In this document: positions 23,485 through 32,554 of the stretch, piece by piece | Layout of the letters: every line of letters starts with the position of its first letter | Numbering within the stretch: position 1 is the stretch's first letter | DNA from: Saccharothrix ecbatanensis | GTDB taxonomy: Bacteria > Actinomycetota > Actinomycetes > Mycobacteriales > Pseudonocardiaceae | Assembly: GCF_014205015.1 (NCBI RefSeq) | Contig: NZ_JACHMO010000001.1 | Location: 8,246,001-8,310,000 of the forward strand | Length of the DNA stretch: 64,000 nucleotides | Reading direction: 5' to 3' | Notes under the pieces: model-generated | Seen by the model: the letters and a program-made list of their open reading frames with translations, nothing else | Databases searched by the model: none | What the model was told of the DNA's origin: nothing | Position numbers and translations under genes: made by a program

Positions 23485-24636
23485 ATGACGGACACCGGCC
23501 ACTACGGTTTCGCGACCAGGGCTATCCACGCCGGGCAGGACCCCGACCCGACGACGGGCTCGGTCATCGTGCCGATCCACGCCACGTCCACGTACGCCCA
23601 GGACGGCGTCGGCGGACTGCGCGGCGGCTTCGAGTACTCCCGCACCGGCAACCCCACGAGGGCTGCGTTGGAGGAGTGCCTGGCGGCTCTCGAAGGCGGC
23701 CGACACGGCCGCGCGTTCGCCTCGGGCATGGGCGCTACGGACACGGCGTTGCGGGCGATGTGCCGCCCCGGCGACCACGTCATCATCCCGGACGACGCGT
23801 ACGGCGGCACGTTCCGGTTGATCGACAAGGTGTTCTCGCAGTGGGGCGTCGAGCACACGCCGGTGGCGCTGTCCGACGTGGACGCCGTGCGCGCGGCCGT
23901 GCGGCCGAACACCAAGGTCATCTGGATCGAGACGCCGACCAACCCGCTGCTGAACATCGCCGACATCGCCGTGCTCGCGCAGGTGGCGCACTCGGCCGGC
24001 GCGCGGCTCGTGGTCGACAACACGTTCGCCTCGCCGTACCTCCAGAGCCCGTTGGAGCTGGGCGCGGACGTGGTGCTGCACTCGACCACCAAGTACGTGG
24101 GCGGGCACTCGGACGTCGTCGGCGGTGCGCTGATCACGTCGGACGACGACCTCGACGCCCAGTTCGGCTTCCTCCAGAACGGCGCGGGCGCGGTGCCGGG
24201 GCCGTTCGACGCGTGGCTGACGTTGCGCGGGATCAAGACGCTCGAAGTGCGCATGGAGAAGCACTCGGACAACGCCGAGAAGATCACCGAGGCGCTGCTC
24301 CGGCACCCCAAGGTGGGCCGCGTGTACTACCCGGGCCTGCCCGACCACCCGGGTCACGAGGTCGCGGCGAAGCAGATGCGCCGGTTCGGCGGCATGGTGT
24401 CGTTCCTGGTCAAGGGTGGTGAGGAGGAGGCCCTTCGGGTCTGCTCGCGCACCAAGCTGTTCACGTTGGCCGAGTCGCTCGGCGGCGTCGAGTCGCTGAT
24501 CGAGCACCCGGGCCGGATGACCCACGCCAGCACCGCCGGCTCGCTCCTGCAGGTCCCCGCCGACCTGGTCCGCATCTCGGTGGGCATCGAATCGGCCGAC
24601 GACCTGGTAGCCGACCTCACCGCCGCCCTCGACTAA
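23485..24636 (+). CDS. metB: Cystathionine gamma-synthase / gamma-lyase (Cys/Met metabolism PLP enzyme)
   Basis: 383 residues. The PLP fold of the Cys/Met metabolism family is complete: EYSRTGNPTRAALEECLAAL, ASGMGATDTAL, WIETPTNPLLNIADI, DNTFASPYLQ, and the cofactor lysine in HSTTKYVGGHSDVVGG. The C-terminus is RISVGIESADDLVADL. The neighbouring cbs suggests it works in transsulfuration, either making cystathionine from O-succinylhomoserine or cleaving it; sequence alone does not separate synthase from lyase. The symbol follows the M. tuberculosis name Rv1079. Confidence 0.9.
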   Translation: MTDTGHYGFATRAIHAGQDPDPTTGSVIVPIHATSTYAQDGVGGLRGGFEYSRTGNPTRAALEECLAALEGGRHGRAFASGMGATDTALRAMCRPGDHVIIPDDAYGGTFRLIDKVFSQWGVEHTPVALSDVDAVRAAVRPNTKVIWIETPTNPLLNIADIAVLAQVAHSAGARLVVDNTFASPYLQSPLELGADVVLHSTTKYVGGHSDVVGGALITSDDDLDAQFGFLQNGAGAVPGPFDAWLTLRGIKTLEVRMEKHSDNAEKITEALLRHPKVGRVYYPGLPDHPGHEVAAKQMRRFGGMVSFLVKGGEEEALRVCSRTKLFTLAESLGGVESLIEHPGRMTHASTAGSLLQVPADLVRISVGIESADDLVADLTAALD

Positions 24637-24641
24637 CCCGC

Positions 24642-24928
24642 GAGTCGAACCCCCAGGTCCCGCGTGTCGAACCTCCAGACCCCGTGAGTCCTACGTTCAG
24701 GACCCCTGAATTCAACGCTCAGAACACCGCGAACCCCGCGCTCAGCCGACCCGAGCGCGGGGTTCGTGGTGTTCGACCGGACGGCTCGAGTGTTCCGAGC
24801 GTTGAATTCGGGGGTCGCGAACGTAGGACTCACGGGGCCTGAGTGTTCGACACGCGGGGTCTGGGGGTTCGACACGCGGGGTCTGGGGGTTCGACACGCG
24901 GGACCTGGGGGTTCGACTCGCGCGGGGG
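24642..24928. repeat. 22-bp arrays in inverted arrangement around a terminator (array 3)
   Basis: The left arm has four 22-bp units (24642, 24664, 24686, 24708) in the GAGTCCTACGTTCAG orientation. The right arm has six units (24797, 24819, 24841, 24863, 24885, 24907) in the complementary orientation. Between them lies the hairpin at 24730-24766. The structure fills the whole 300-bp gap between the convergent metB and DUF2277 genes, starting five bases after one stop and ending eight before the other. No gene is seen in it. Confidence 0.9.
24730..24766. terminator. Bidirectional terminator inside array 3
   Basis: A perfect 14-bp stem CGAACCCCGCGCTC / GAGCGCGGGGTTCG with a nine-base loop, between convergent genes. 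Confidence 0.85.
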
Positions 24929-24936
24929 TTCGCGGG

Positions 24937-25209
24937 TTAGCGGGGGCCGTAGCGGACGGCGGCACGTTCCTTCGCCTTGGCGGCCTCGACCTCACGGTCA
25001 CGCGGCGGGGCCTTCGTGACCAGCGAGTCCAGCAGCACGCGGGTGGCCTCGGCGACCGCCTCGACGGCGATGTCGAACGCCTCCTGGTTCGCCGCCGCCG
25101 GATGGGTCGACCCGCTCACCTTGCGCACGTACTGCACGGCAGCCGCACGGATCTCGTCCTCGGACGCCGGCGGCTCGAAGTTGTGGAGCACCCTGATGTT
25201 GCGACACAT
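24937..25209 (-). CDS. DUF2277 family protein
   Basis: 90 residues from ATG 25209. The start fits the family, which begins MCRNIRVLHNFEPPA; six extra residues upstream are unlikely. The conserved EIRAAAVQYVRKVSGSTHP segment is present, followed by a helix (AFDIAVEAVAEATRVLLDSL) and a charged tail. The family is widespread in bacteria and of unknown function; the N-terminal MCRNI motif is nearly invariant. The gene is monocistronic and ends at array 3. Confidence 0.85.
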   Translation of the reverse strand: MCRNIRVLHNFEPPASEDEIRAAAVQYVRKVSGSTHPAAANQEAFDIAVEAVAEATRVLLDSLVTKAPPRDREVEAAKAKERAAVRYGPR

Positions 25210-25231
25210 GGCTCTACTATCGCCCAAGTCG

Positions 25232-25462
25232 TCAAGGCTTGACGTCGTACCGCGCGTTCTCCACCCGCGGCACGACGGGCAGGTCGTGGCCGTTCACGCA
25301 CCCGCCGACGAACTCCACCACACCGTCGCGCTCCACGAACCGACCGCTCTCCGCACACCCCGCGTGGGCCACGGTGAAGAAGGCCGCGCCGGTCAACGCC
25401 ACGGCCGTGGCCATCGCTCCGACGAGCGGGATCACCGCGGTGACCCGTGCCGCGAGCGCCAT
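25232..25462 (-). CDS. Small exported or membrane protein, unknown
   Basis: 76 residues from ATG 25462, five to six bases after GGAGG. Residues 3-34 form one hydrophobic helix (VTAVIPLVGAMATAVALTG), followed by a short outside domain with two Cys residues (HAGCAESGRFV and FVGGCVNGH) that could form a disulfide. The family is not recognised. A longer frame to 25666 lacks support, because the strong ribosome site lies here. Confidence 0.6.
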   Translation of the reverse strand: MALAARVTAVIPLVGAMATAVALTGAAFFTVAHAGCAESGRFVERDGVVEFVGGCVNGHDLPVVPRVENARYDVKP

Positions 25463-25555
25463 GCCACCCTCCAGGTGAATGCTCTGTGAGATGCCCCCGC
25501 TCCGAGAGTACCGGTCCCGGCGCACCTGGTAGGGCATCATCAGCGTTCCGACCGG

Positions 25556-25591
25556 AACGGGCCGGCCAGGGGGCGCCCGGACCGGCCCGTT
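25556..25591 (-). terminator. Terminator of hppD
   Basis: Perfect 10-bp stem AACGGGCCGG / CCGGCCCGTT with a 16-base GC-rich loop, about 80 bases downstream of the hppD stop on the minus strand. Confidence 0.65.
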
Positions 25592-25628
25592 GTCGGCACA
25601 ACGTCGGAGGCGGCCCCGACAGTTCCTG

Positions 25629-25660
25629 GAACCGCCGAACCGTCGAACCGCCGAACCGCC
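25629..25660 (-). repeat. Four-unit 8-bp tandem repeat after hppD
   Basis: GAACCGCC is repeated four times (25629, 25637, 25645, 25653; one unit GAACCGTC), ten bases after the hppD stop codon on the minus strand. It is one of several short arrays at gene 3' ends in the window. Confidence 0.8.
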
Positions 25661-25669
25661 CGTCAACCG

Positions 25670-26890
<1,221 letters not shown>

Positions 26891-26896
26891 TCATCA

Positions 26897-26924
26897 GTTC
26901 CACTGGACGTTTTGTACAGTGAAC
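26897..26924. promoter_or_regulatory. Dyad between hppD and its Lrp-type regulator
   Basis: GTTCCACTG (26897-26905) and CAGTGAAC (26917-26924) form an imperfect inverted repeat (one extra C) around an AT-rich GGACGTTTTGTA centre. It is immediately upstream of the regulator's ATG and 46 bases upstream of hppD. A likely autoregulatory Lrp/AsnC site. Confidence 0.5.
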
Positions 26925-26925
26925 C

Positions 26926-27420
26926 ATGCCCTCGGACCCGCAAACTGAACACTCTGACCAGGCCGTCGACGCTCTGGACGCACGGCTGTTGCTGCTGCTC
27001 ACCGACGAGCCGAGGCTGGGCGTGCTGGAGTGCTCACGACGGCTGGGCGTGGCGCGCGGCACCGTGCAGGCCCGGCTGGACCGGCTGGTGGCGCGCGGTG
27101 TGCTGACCGGGTTCCCGCCCGCGCTGGACCTGGCCGCGATGGGCTACGGGCTGACCGCGTTCGCCGTGCTGGAGATCGCCCAGGGACGCCGGCACGAGGT
27201 GTCGGAAGGCCTGGCCGCGATCAACGAGGTGTGCGAGGTGCACGCCACCACCGGGCCGGGCGACCTGTTCGTGCGGGTGGTGGCGAGGTCGAACGCCGAC
27301 CTCCAGCGGGTGATCGACTCGATCGTGGACGTGCCGGGCGTGCAGCGCCTGTCCACGTCGATCGCCCTCTCCACACCTGTCCCGCCGCGGGTCCGCCCGC
27401 TGCTGGAGCACGTCGTCTGA
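26926..27420 (+). CDS. Lrp/AsnC family transcriptional regulator
   Basis: 164 residues. The N-terminal helix-turn-helix shows DALDARLLLLLTDEPRLGV and ECSRRLGVARGTVQARLDRL, with a recognition helix typical of AsnC proteins. The C-terminal RAM domain follows (TAFAVLEIAQGRRHEVSEGL, TTGPGDLFVRVVARSNADLQ, and TSIALSTPVPPRVRPLLEHVV), where the GDLFVRV region binds the effector. It is divergent from hppD, so it probably responds to tyrosine or hydroxyphenylpyruvate. The 3' end shows three tandem copies of a 15-bp unit containing the stop codon. Confidence 0.9.
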   Translation: MPSDPQTEHSDQAVDALDARLLLLLTDEPRLGVLECSRRLGVARGTVQARLDRLVARGVLTGFPPALDLAAMGYGLTAFAVLEIAQGRRHEVSEGLAAINEVCEVHATTGPGDLFVRVVARSNADLQRVIDSIVDVPGVQRLSTSIALSTPVPPRVRPLLEHVV

Positions 27421-27456
27421 CAGCACGTGGTCTGACAGCACGTGGTCTGACAGCAG
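27415..27456 (+). repeat. 15-bp tandem repeat containing the stop codon of the Lrp gene
   Basis: The unit GTCTGACAGCACGTG starts at 27415 and 27430, with a third, truncated copy at 27445. The gene's TGA (27418-27420) is the one in the first unit; as 15 is a multiple of three, the later TGAs stay in frame. Confidence 0.85.
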
Positions 27457-27457
27457 A

Positions 27458-27487
27458 AGGGCGGCCACCCCGCGTGGTGGCCGCCCT
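27458..27487. terminator. Bidirectional terminator between Lrp gene and greA
   Basis: Perfect 12-bp stem AGGGCGGCCACC / GGTGGCCGCCCT with a six-base loop, between convergent genes. Confidence 0.85.
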
Positions 27488-27502
27488 CCCGATGTCTTGG
27501 GG

Positions 27503-27991
27503 TCAGCCGGAGTACGGCACGGCCTTGATCAGTGTGACCTTCATCGTGCTGCCGTTGGGCAGTTCGTACTGGCGCTTCTCGCCCTCCTTGGCGCCGAGCA
27601 ACGCCTTGCCCAGCGGGGACGAGGGGGAGTAGACCTCCAGGGCTCCGTGCGCGCCCTCCTCACGGGTGGCGAGTAGGAACTCCTCGGTCTCGTCATCACC
27701 GTCGTAACGCACAGTGAGCACCATGCCGGGTGCCGCGACACCCGAGACCGTGGGCGCCTCGCCGACCTTGGCGACCCTCAACAGCTCCTGCAACTGCCGG
27801 ATGCGGGCCTCCTGCTTGCCCTGCTCCTCACGGGCCGCGTGGTACCCGCCGTTCTCGCGGAGGTCACCCTCTTCGCGACGCGCGTTGATCTCCGCAGCAA
27901 TGACCGGGCGATTCTCGATCATCTCGTCCAGCTCTCCCTTGAGCCGGTCGTAGGCCTCCTGGGTCAGCCAGGTCACCTCAGTGTCGCTCAC
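27503..27991 (-). CDS. greA: Transcription elongation factor GreA
   Basis: 162 residues from GTG 27991, nine bases after AAGGAG; a GTG two codons upstream is less well spaced. The N-terminal coiled coil ([41 protein letters not shown]) carries the acidic tip residues D and E used to stimulate RNA-polymerase cleavage. The C-terminal FKBP-like domain ends with [18 protein letters not shown]. GreA rescues backtracked polymerase in the cytoplasm. The order greA-DUF4307-mca matches Rv1080c-Rv1082. Confidence 0.97.
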   Translation of the reverse strand: MSDTEVTWLTQEAYDRLKGELDEMIENRPVIAAEINARREEGDLRENGGYHAAREEQGKQEARIRQLQELLRVAKVGEAPTVSGVAAPGMVLTVRYDGDDETEEFLLATREEGAHGALEVYSPSSPLGKALLGAKEGEKRQYELPNGSTMKVTLIKAVPYSG

Positions 27992-28182
27992 GGTCACCAA
28001 CTCCTTGTCTTGCTCCGGCCCACGGCGTGGGCTGGCAGTTCCCGGGCGCGCCAGCCCGGAACGGAAAAACACGGCCCGCGTCGGGGCCGTGCTGATAGGC
28101 CAGAGTAACACGCAGACAACGTTCAGCGACGGCGTTTTGTTCCCGGATCCGCCACTAAACCCCCAGATCACCCGCTTGGCCG

Positions 28183-28593
28183 CTACCTCGTGGACAGGTA
28201 CGCCGGAACCTGGTAGGAGCAGCCGAACACCTCACCGGTGACCGGGGGTTTGGACGTTCTGAGCACCGTCGTCGCGCGCACGGTGTCGGCGCCGGGCCGC
28301 ACCAGGACTTCCCGCCGGCCCGCCTCGTCGCCGTCCTGGGAACGCGCGCGCACGATGCACACGACGGCCTGCTCCGGCGTCTGCCGGACCACCTCGAAAG
28401 TGATCTCCACCGCGCTGTCGTCCAGCACTTCGAACGCGGTCTGCTTGGCTTCGACGGGCATGGTGCCGAGGTTGCGGTAGCCGACCCACGCGACCAGGCC
28501 TCCCACCAGCACCGCGATCACGGGGAGTGACCAACGGGCCCAGCGGGGCAACGGACGCCGGGGTGTGCCGTACCGGCCCTCGGGCAGTGCCAC
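28183..28593 (-). CDS. DUF4307 family membrane protein
   Basis: 136 residues from GTG 28593. The short N-terminus [10 protein letters not shown] and the membrane helix (about 19-37, [19 protein letters not shown]) are followed by an extracytoplasmic beta domain ([57 protein letters not shown]). This is the Rv1081c family of conserved single-pass proteins of unknown function that lies next to mca throughout the actinobacteria. It is divergent from mca across about 110 bp. Confidence 0.85.
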   Translation of the reverse strand: MALPEGRYGTPRRPLPRWARWSLPVIAVLVGGLVAWVGYRNLGTMPVEAKQTAFEVLDDSAVEITFEVVRQTPEQAVVCIVRARSQDGDEAGRREVLVRPGADTVRATTVLRTSKPPVTGEVFGCSYQVPAYLSTR

Positions 28594-28703
28594 TTGCCGA
28601 CGCCTTCCTGCCCGTGGGGAACAATGTCGCTCGACTGTCGCGTTGAGTGTCGCAGGGGCTGGACCGGTCCGGTCCGGCAGGGGCAAGGAGGAACACCACC
28701 GTC

Positions 28704-29585
28704 ATGGTTGAGAAGCTGCGCCTGATGGCGGTGCACGCGCACCCCGACGACGAGTCCAGCAAGGGTGCCGCGACGATGGCCCGCTACGTCGCCGAGGGCC
28801 ACGAGGTGATGGTCGTGACCTGCACCGGAGGCGAGGCGGGCAGCATTCTGAACCCCGCCATGGACCGTCCCGAGGTGCTCGCGGACATGAGCGGGGTCCG
28901 GCGTGCCGAGATGGCTCGTGCGGCCGAGATCCTGGGCGTCCAGCACCGCTGGCTGGGTTTCGTGGACTCGGGCCTGCCCGAGGGCGACCCGCTGCCGCCG
29001 CTGCCCGAGGGCTGCTTCGCCCTCGTGCCGCTGGAGGAGTCCACGCCGCCGCTGGTCGAGGTGATCCGCGAGTTCCGCCCGCACGTCATCGTCACGTACG
29101 ACGAGAACGGCGGCTACCCGCACCCCGACCACATCCGCTGCCACGAGGTGTCGATCGCCGCGTTCGACGCGGCCGGCGACCCGGAGCGCTACCCCGACCG
29201 GGGTGAGCCGTGGCAGCCGCTGAAGCTGTACTACTCGCACGGGTTCTCGCGCGCGAAGCTGACGGCGTTCCACGAGGCGCTCATCGCGGAGGGCGAGGAG
29301 TCCCCGTACGCCGAGTGGCTGGCGGGCTGGGACAAGGACAAGCCGGACGTCATCGAGCGGGTCACCACCCGGGTCGAGTGCGCCGACTACTTCCCGGTGC
29401 GCGACGAGGCGCTGAAGGCCCACGCCACCCAGATCGACCCCGAGAGCCGCTGGTTCGCCGTGCCGCTGGAGATGCAGCGCTCGGTGTGGCCGACGGAGGA
29501 GTACGAGCTGGCGCGGTCGCTGGTCGACAGCACCGTGCCCGAGGACGACCTGTTCGCGGGCGTCCGGGAGAGGGTGAGCGCGTGA
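28704..29585 (+). CDS. mca: Mycothiol S-conjugate amidase
   Basis: 293 residues from ATG 28704 with AAGGAGG about 12 bases upstream. The LmbE-fold zinc site is visible as [12 protein letters not shown] (His, Asp, Asp) and [11 protein letters not shown]. The longer C-terminal part with [30 protein letters not shown] distinguishes Mca from the deacetylase MshB. Mca cleaves mycothiol conjugates of electrophiles and antibiotics to give exported mercapturic acids and recyclable GlcN-Ins. This marks the host as a mycothiol-using actinobacterium. It is co-translated with the next small membrane gene (GTGA overlap). Confidence 0.95.
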   Translation: MVEKLRLMAVHAHPDDESSKGAATMARYVAEGHEVMVVTCTGGEAGSILNPAMDRPEVLADMSGVRRAEMARAAEILGVQHRWLGFVDSGLPEGDPLPPLPEGCFALVPLEESTPPLVEVIREFRPHVIVTYDENGGYPHPDHIRCHEVSIAAFDAAGDPERYPDRGEPWQPLKLYYSHGFSRAKLTAFHEALIAEGEESPYAEWLAGWDKDKPDVIERVTTRVECADYFPVRDEALKAHATQIDPESRWFAVPLEMQRSVWPTEEYELARSLVDSTVPEDDLFAGVRERVSA

Positions 29586-29836
29586 CCTCGTTCGACCCGA
29601 TTCCGTGGGAGCAGACCACCGCGGTCGTGCTGGCTTCGCAGCCGTCCACGGAAAAGGACCCGGGCGGCCAGCAGGAGGACTTCGGCAAGTCCTCCCCGCT
29701 GGGCCTGCTCATCCTGGTGCTGTTCTTCATCGCGGTGGTCTTCCTGGTCAAGTCGATGAACAAGCACCTGCGGAAGCTGCCCGCGTCGTTCGACAAGACC
29801 GAGGCGAAGACCGACGACAACGGCAAGAAGGAGTAG
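29582..29836 (+). CDS. Small single-pass membrane protein (Rv1083-like)
   Basis: 84 residues from GTG 29582, overlapping the mca stop by four bases. A soluble N-terminus of about 40 residues is followed by one membrane helix ([19 protein letters not shown]) and a Lys-rich cytoplasmic tail ([20 protein letters not shown], then DDNGKKE). It corresponds by position and layout to Rv1083, downstream of mca. Function is unknown; translation coupling suggests a link to Mca or its exporter. Confidence 0.85.
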   Translation: MTSFDPIPWEQTTAVVLASQPSTEKDPGGQQEDFGKSSPLGLLILVLFFIAVVFLVKSMNKHLRKLPASFDKTEAKTDDNGKKE

Positions 29837-29845
29837 GTCCGGGGC

Positions 29846-30592
29846 CTACTGCCGGTACCAGGCGCGGCGGGCGGGCACGGACACGATCTCGCGTTCGGGG
29901 TAGCGCAGGGCGGTGAGCCTGCCGCCGAACACGCAGCCCGTGTCCAGGCACAACGTCCCGTTCACCCATTCCGGCTCCTCGACCGGAGTGTGTCCGTAGA
30001 GGACCATCGCGGCGCCCCGGTAGTCCCGCGCCCACGGGTAGCGGACGGGGAACCCCCGGGAGTCGTGCCGGCCGGTGCTCACGCCCCACAACGCCAACGA
30101 CCGCGTCCGCGCCGACTCGCGGCCGTGGTAGCTCTCGGGCAGGCCGGCGTGCGCGATGACGAGCCTGCCGCCGTCCAGCACGAAGTGCGGCACCAGCGAG
30201 TCGCAGAACGCCAGCGCCTCGGCGCGGAACTCCGGCGTCTCCCGGGCCAGTTGCTCCATCGACTGCTCCAGTCCGTGGTTGAGCTGGACGGCGTGGCCCT
30301 TCAGCGCGCGCACCAGCTTCTCCTCGTGGTTCCCGCGCACGGAGACCGCGTTGCCCGCCGCGACCATGGCCATGGCCAGCCGCAGCACGCCGGGGGTGTC
30401 CGGGCCGCGGTCCACGAGATCGCCGACGAACACCACCTTGCGCCCGTCCGGGTGGACGCCGTCGGTGGAATAGCCCAGTTCACGCAGCAGGTGGACCAGC
30501 TCGACGTGGCAGCCGTGCACGTCACCGATCACGTCGAACGGGCCGGTCTCGTGCCGCAGGTCGTGCGGTAAGGGTTCGTCGGAGGACACCAT
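29846..30592 (-). CDS. Metallophosphoesterase (PrpE/serine-threonine phosphatase-like)
   Basis: 248 residues from ATG 30592 (an upstream ATG would add [11 protein letters not shown]). All calcineurin-like motifs are present: [16 protein letters not shown] (motif I), [14 protein letters not shown] (II), [14 protein letters not shown] (III), [14 protein letters not shown] (IV) and [14 protein letters not shown] (V). This pattern is shared by PrpE-like diadenosine-tetraphosphatases and by the phosphatase module of bacterial Pnkp. Substrate is uncertain. A degenerate second copy of parts of this gene lies at 31.25-31.41 kb. It has no equivalent in the M. tuberculosis gene order. Confidence 0.88.
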   Translation of the reverse strand: MVSSDEPLPHDLRHETGPFDVIGDVHGCHVELVHLLRELGYSTDGVHPDGRKVVFVGDLVDRGPDTPGVLRLAMAMVAAGNAVSVRGNHEEKLVRALKGHAVQLNHGLEQSMEQLARETPEFRAEALAFCDSLVPHFVLDGGRLVIAHAGLPESYHGRESARTRSLALWGVSTGRHDSRGFPVRYPWARDYRGAAMVLYGHTPVEEPEWVNGTLCLDTGCVFGGRLTALRYPEREIVSVPARRAWYRQ

Positions 30593-30649
30593 GCGCACAG
30601 TCTGATCGACCGGTCGCGCGATCATGAACGAATTGCGGCCCGGAATTGC

Positions 30650-31112
30650 CGTGGAGCCATGACGAACCGGCTCGCGTCCTCGACCAGCCCGTATCTGCTC
30701 CAGCACGCGGACAACCCGGTGGACTGGTGGCCGTGGTCGCCGGAGGCGACCGCGGCGTACATGAACGAGCACTTCGTCAACGTGAAGGTGGACCGCGAGG
30801 AGCGGCCGGACGTGGACGCGGTGTACATGGCGGTCACGCAGGCGCTCAGCGGGCATGGTGGGTGGCCGATGACGTGCTTCCTCACGTCCGACGGCGAGCC
30901 GTTCTACGCGGGCACGTACTTCCCGCCGTCGCCGCGCCACGGCATGCCGTCGTTCCGCCAGGTGCTGGAGGCCATCGACCACGCGTGGCGCGAGCAGGGC
31001 GACGAGGTGCGCGAGTCGGCGGCGGGGATCGTGTCGCAGCCGGCGTTCAAGCCGCTGCCGCAGTCCACTGTGGACGACGACGTGCCGGCGGGCGCGGTGG
31101 TGTCGTTGCTGC
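30650..31112 (+). pseudogene. Truncated, internally deleted duplicate of the YyaL-type gene
   Basis: The segment is nearly identical to the 5' quarter of the intact gene at 32555 (both begin [20 protein letters not shown]) but has a clean 105-bp in-frame deletion after codon 30. That removes 35 residues including the CHWC redox/metal motif. Homology ends at about 31112 (after GGTGTCGTTGCTG), where unrelated sequence begins. The open frame continues to 31210 with foreign codons. It starts at the same kind of site (CCGTGGAGCCATGACG) as the intact gene. Clearly non-functional. Confidence 0.85.
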
Positions 31113-31243
31113 GTGACATCCACCGGGTCGTGCGGCACGACGTGCGAGCAGGTGAGGACGAGGTCGGGGGCGACGAGCACGCCCGCGCCGGCGTCACCCA
31201 CCCGCGTTAACCAGCTCACGCGCTCCCGGTAGCTCGCGCGCAC
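31113..31243 (-). pseudogene. 5' fragment of a trypsin-like serine protease gene
   Basis: On the minus strand from GTG 31243 the frame reads [20 protein letters not shown] then [11 protein letters not shown]. This is the N-terminal strand and catalytic-His region of trypsin-like effector proteases. Homology is lost at the junction with the YyaL fragment near 31113. A TTA codon is present. Only about 40 codons remain. Confidence 0.6.
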
Positions 31244-31249
31244 GAGACC

Positions 31250-31410
31250 GCGTTGCCGGCAGCCACCATGGCCATCGCGAGCCGCAGCACGCCCGGCGTG
31301 TCCGGGCCGCGGTCCACGAGATCGCCCAGGAACGTCACCTTGCGGCCCTTCGGGTGCTCGTCCGGGTGCTACATCCGGACAGTCTGGTCGACCGGTCCGG
31401 CCGTTGTGGA
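31250..31410 (-). pseudogene. Degenerate duplicate of the metallophosphoesterase gene
   Basis: This stretch resembles the intact gene around 30337-30470, sharing for example GTGTCCGGGCCGCGGTCCAC and GACCATGGCCAT-type sequence. It is followed directly by a copy of the gene's 5' flank (ACAGTCTGGTCGACCGGTC against ACAGTCTGATCGACCGGTC). About 110 bp of coding sequence have been lost between these parts. It is not translatable as a phosphatase. Confidence 0.75.
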
Positions 31411-31539
31411 GCCATCTGGAGAACCCCTGAGGCCTGTCGCGACACGAACCCCTTGCGGGGACGGCGCTCGGGTTGGAGGGGGCCGATGCGGTGGACGCGC
31501 GGTGGGAGCACGGGGCGAAGATGCGGTCGCTTGCTCAAA

Positions 31540-31693
31540 GCCGAAGGGACCGGCCGGTTCGTGATGGTCGACCCGGTGATCCGTGGCTACAGTGAAAAGA
31601 AGGAACTGTGACCGGTCGCGGGCGACCACGACCTGTACGGCCAGAACGCCTTTGAGCGCGACATGCGCGACACGCCGTTGCACACTGGCTGAA
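31540..31693 (+). pseudogene. Decayed polymorphic-toxin-like C-terminal remnant
   Basis: The frame reads RFVMVDPVIRGYSEKKEL, a stop, then PVAGDHDLYGQNAFERDM, RDTPLHTG and a stop. This spacing of DHDL and F-x-x-DMR resembles the C-terminal ends of some secreted adenylyl-cyclase/deaminase-like toxin modules, as I remember them. The in-frame stop and missing N-terminus make it a remnant. A complete gene of unknown function follows 40 bases later, as an immunity gene would. Low confidence. Confidence 0.35.
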
Positions 31694-31733
31694 GGCCCGC
31701 GCACACGGGCGGGAAGGGCTGATCGGCACCCTG

Positions 31734-32522
31734 ATGACCGATACCGACGACTTCATGGTCGAGAGGGCCACGCTGATGGCCGAGGGCGACCTGCTGCGGG
31801 TGCGGGCCAGGGAGAGCTTTCGCGCCGACCGCGTCGACGAGGCGTTCGCGGACTATGACCGGATCGACGAGATCGCCCAGCGCTACCGGGAGCTGCTGCC
31901 CGAGGTGACCGTGGCCCGGTGTCCGCACAGCGGAGCGCTGGTGCGCTGGCCGATCGAGACGGCCGGTTTGGATGGTTGGTTCTGGGAATACCTGGCGGCC
32001 ACCCGCCGGCCGCCGGCTGATCTGCCGCCGACCTGGCTTGCGATGAGCGGGGCGATGCGGCTCCGAAAACCGGTGGAACATCCGCCGTACGCTGTGGTGC
32101 CCGGCCCGGACGTGCCGTTCGTGGTGCCGCGAATCCTGCGTGGTCCGGGCGTCCGGGCGGTGCTCAGCGAGGTGTCGGTCGGGGTGCACACCGGCTGGGT
32201 GATCAGTTACTTCGGGCCGCCGCCCGTGGGAGTGCGCCTGGTCAATCTGTGGGGGACCAACACCTACAGGGTGGGGCGGGACGGCGTCGGCGAAGGCTGG
32301 GACTGGGACATCCCGGGAGTGTCGCAGTACGACTTCGAGTTGACCGAGTGGCTGCGTTCCGGCGCGTTGTTGTGGATCGCGCCGGGTGACGCGTCGGCGA
32401 CGCTTCGGGAGGGCCCGGGTGGCTGCCCGTACACGAAGCTGCGAGGCAGGCAGAAGATCACGGTCATCTCGAACGGCGTGGTTCAGCGGGTGGCGGAGTT
32501 CGTCGGCAACGGAGCGGGCTGA
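31734..32522 (+). CDS. Hypothetical protein, possible orphan immunity protein
   Basis: 262 residues from ATG 31734, family not recognised. The N-terminal half is helical ([39 protein letters not shown]). It is followed by [20 protein letters not shown] and a stretch rich in Trp and Pro ([22 protein letters not shown]), then a beta-rich end ([27 protein letters not shown]). No signal peptide or membrane segment is visible. It lies between the decayed toxin-like remnant and the intact YyaL gene, inside a duplicated region. Cytoplasmic immunity function is only suggested by position. Confidence 0.7.
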   Translation: MTDTDDFMVERATLMAEGDLLRVRARESFRADRVDEAFADYDRIDEIAQRYRELLPEVTVARCPHSGALVRWPIETAGLDGWFWEYLAATRRPPADLPPTWLAMSGAMRLRKPVEHPPYAVVPGPDVPFVVPRILRGPGVRAVLSEVSVGVHTGWVISYFGPPPVGVRLVNLWGTNTYRVGRDGVGEGWDWDIPGVSQYDFELTEWLRSGALLWIAPGDASATLREGPGGCPYTKLRGRQKITVISNGVVQRVAEFVGNGAG

Positions 32523-32554
32523 GGGCCCGAGCGAGCGGGAACTACCGTGGAGCC

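Noticed and set aside
22174..24525. Long minus-strand open frame of 783 codons
   Set aside because: It is antisense to the RDD and metB genes and contains no recognisable motif.
25463..25666. Longer N-terminus for the small exported protein at 25232
   Set aside because: A well-spaced GGAGG precedes ATG 25462, and the upstream part overlaps the hppD terminator and 8-bp repeats.
30659..31210. A functional shorter YyaL-like protein
   Set aside because: It lacks the CHWC motif and everything after the first quarter, and the tail is foreign sequence.
31354..31611. Complete small ORF of 85 codons
   Set aside because: Its first half is the antisense of the degenerate phosphatase copy and only its end resembles the toxin remnant. 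It is treated as debris.
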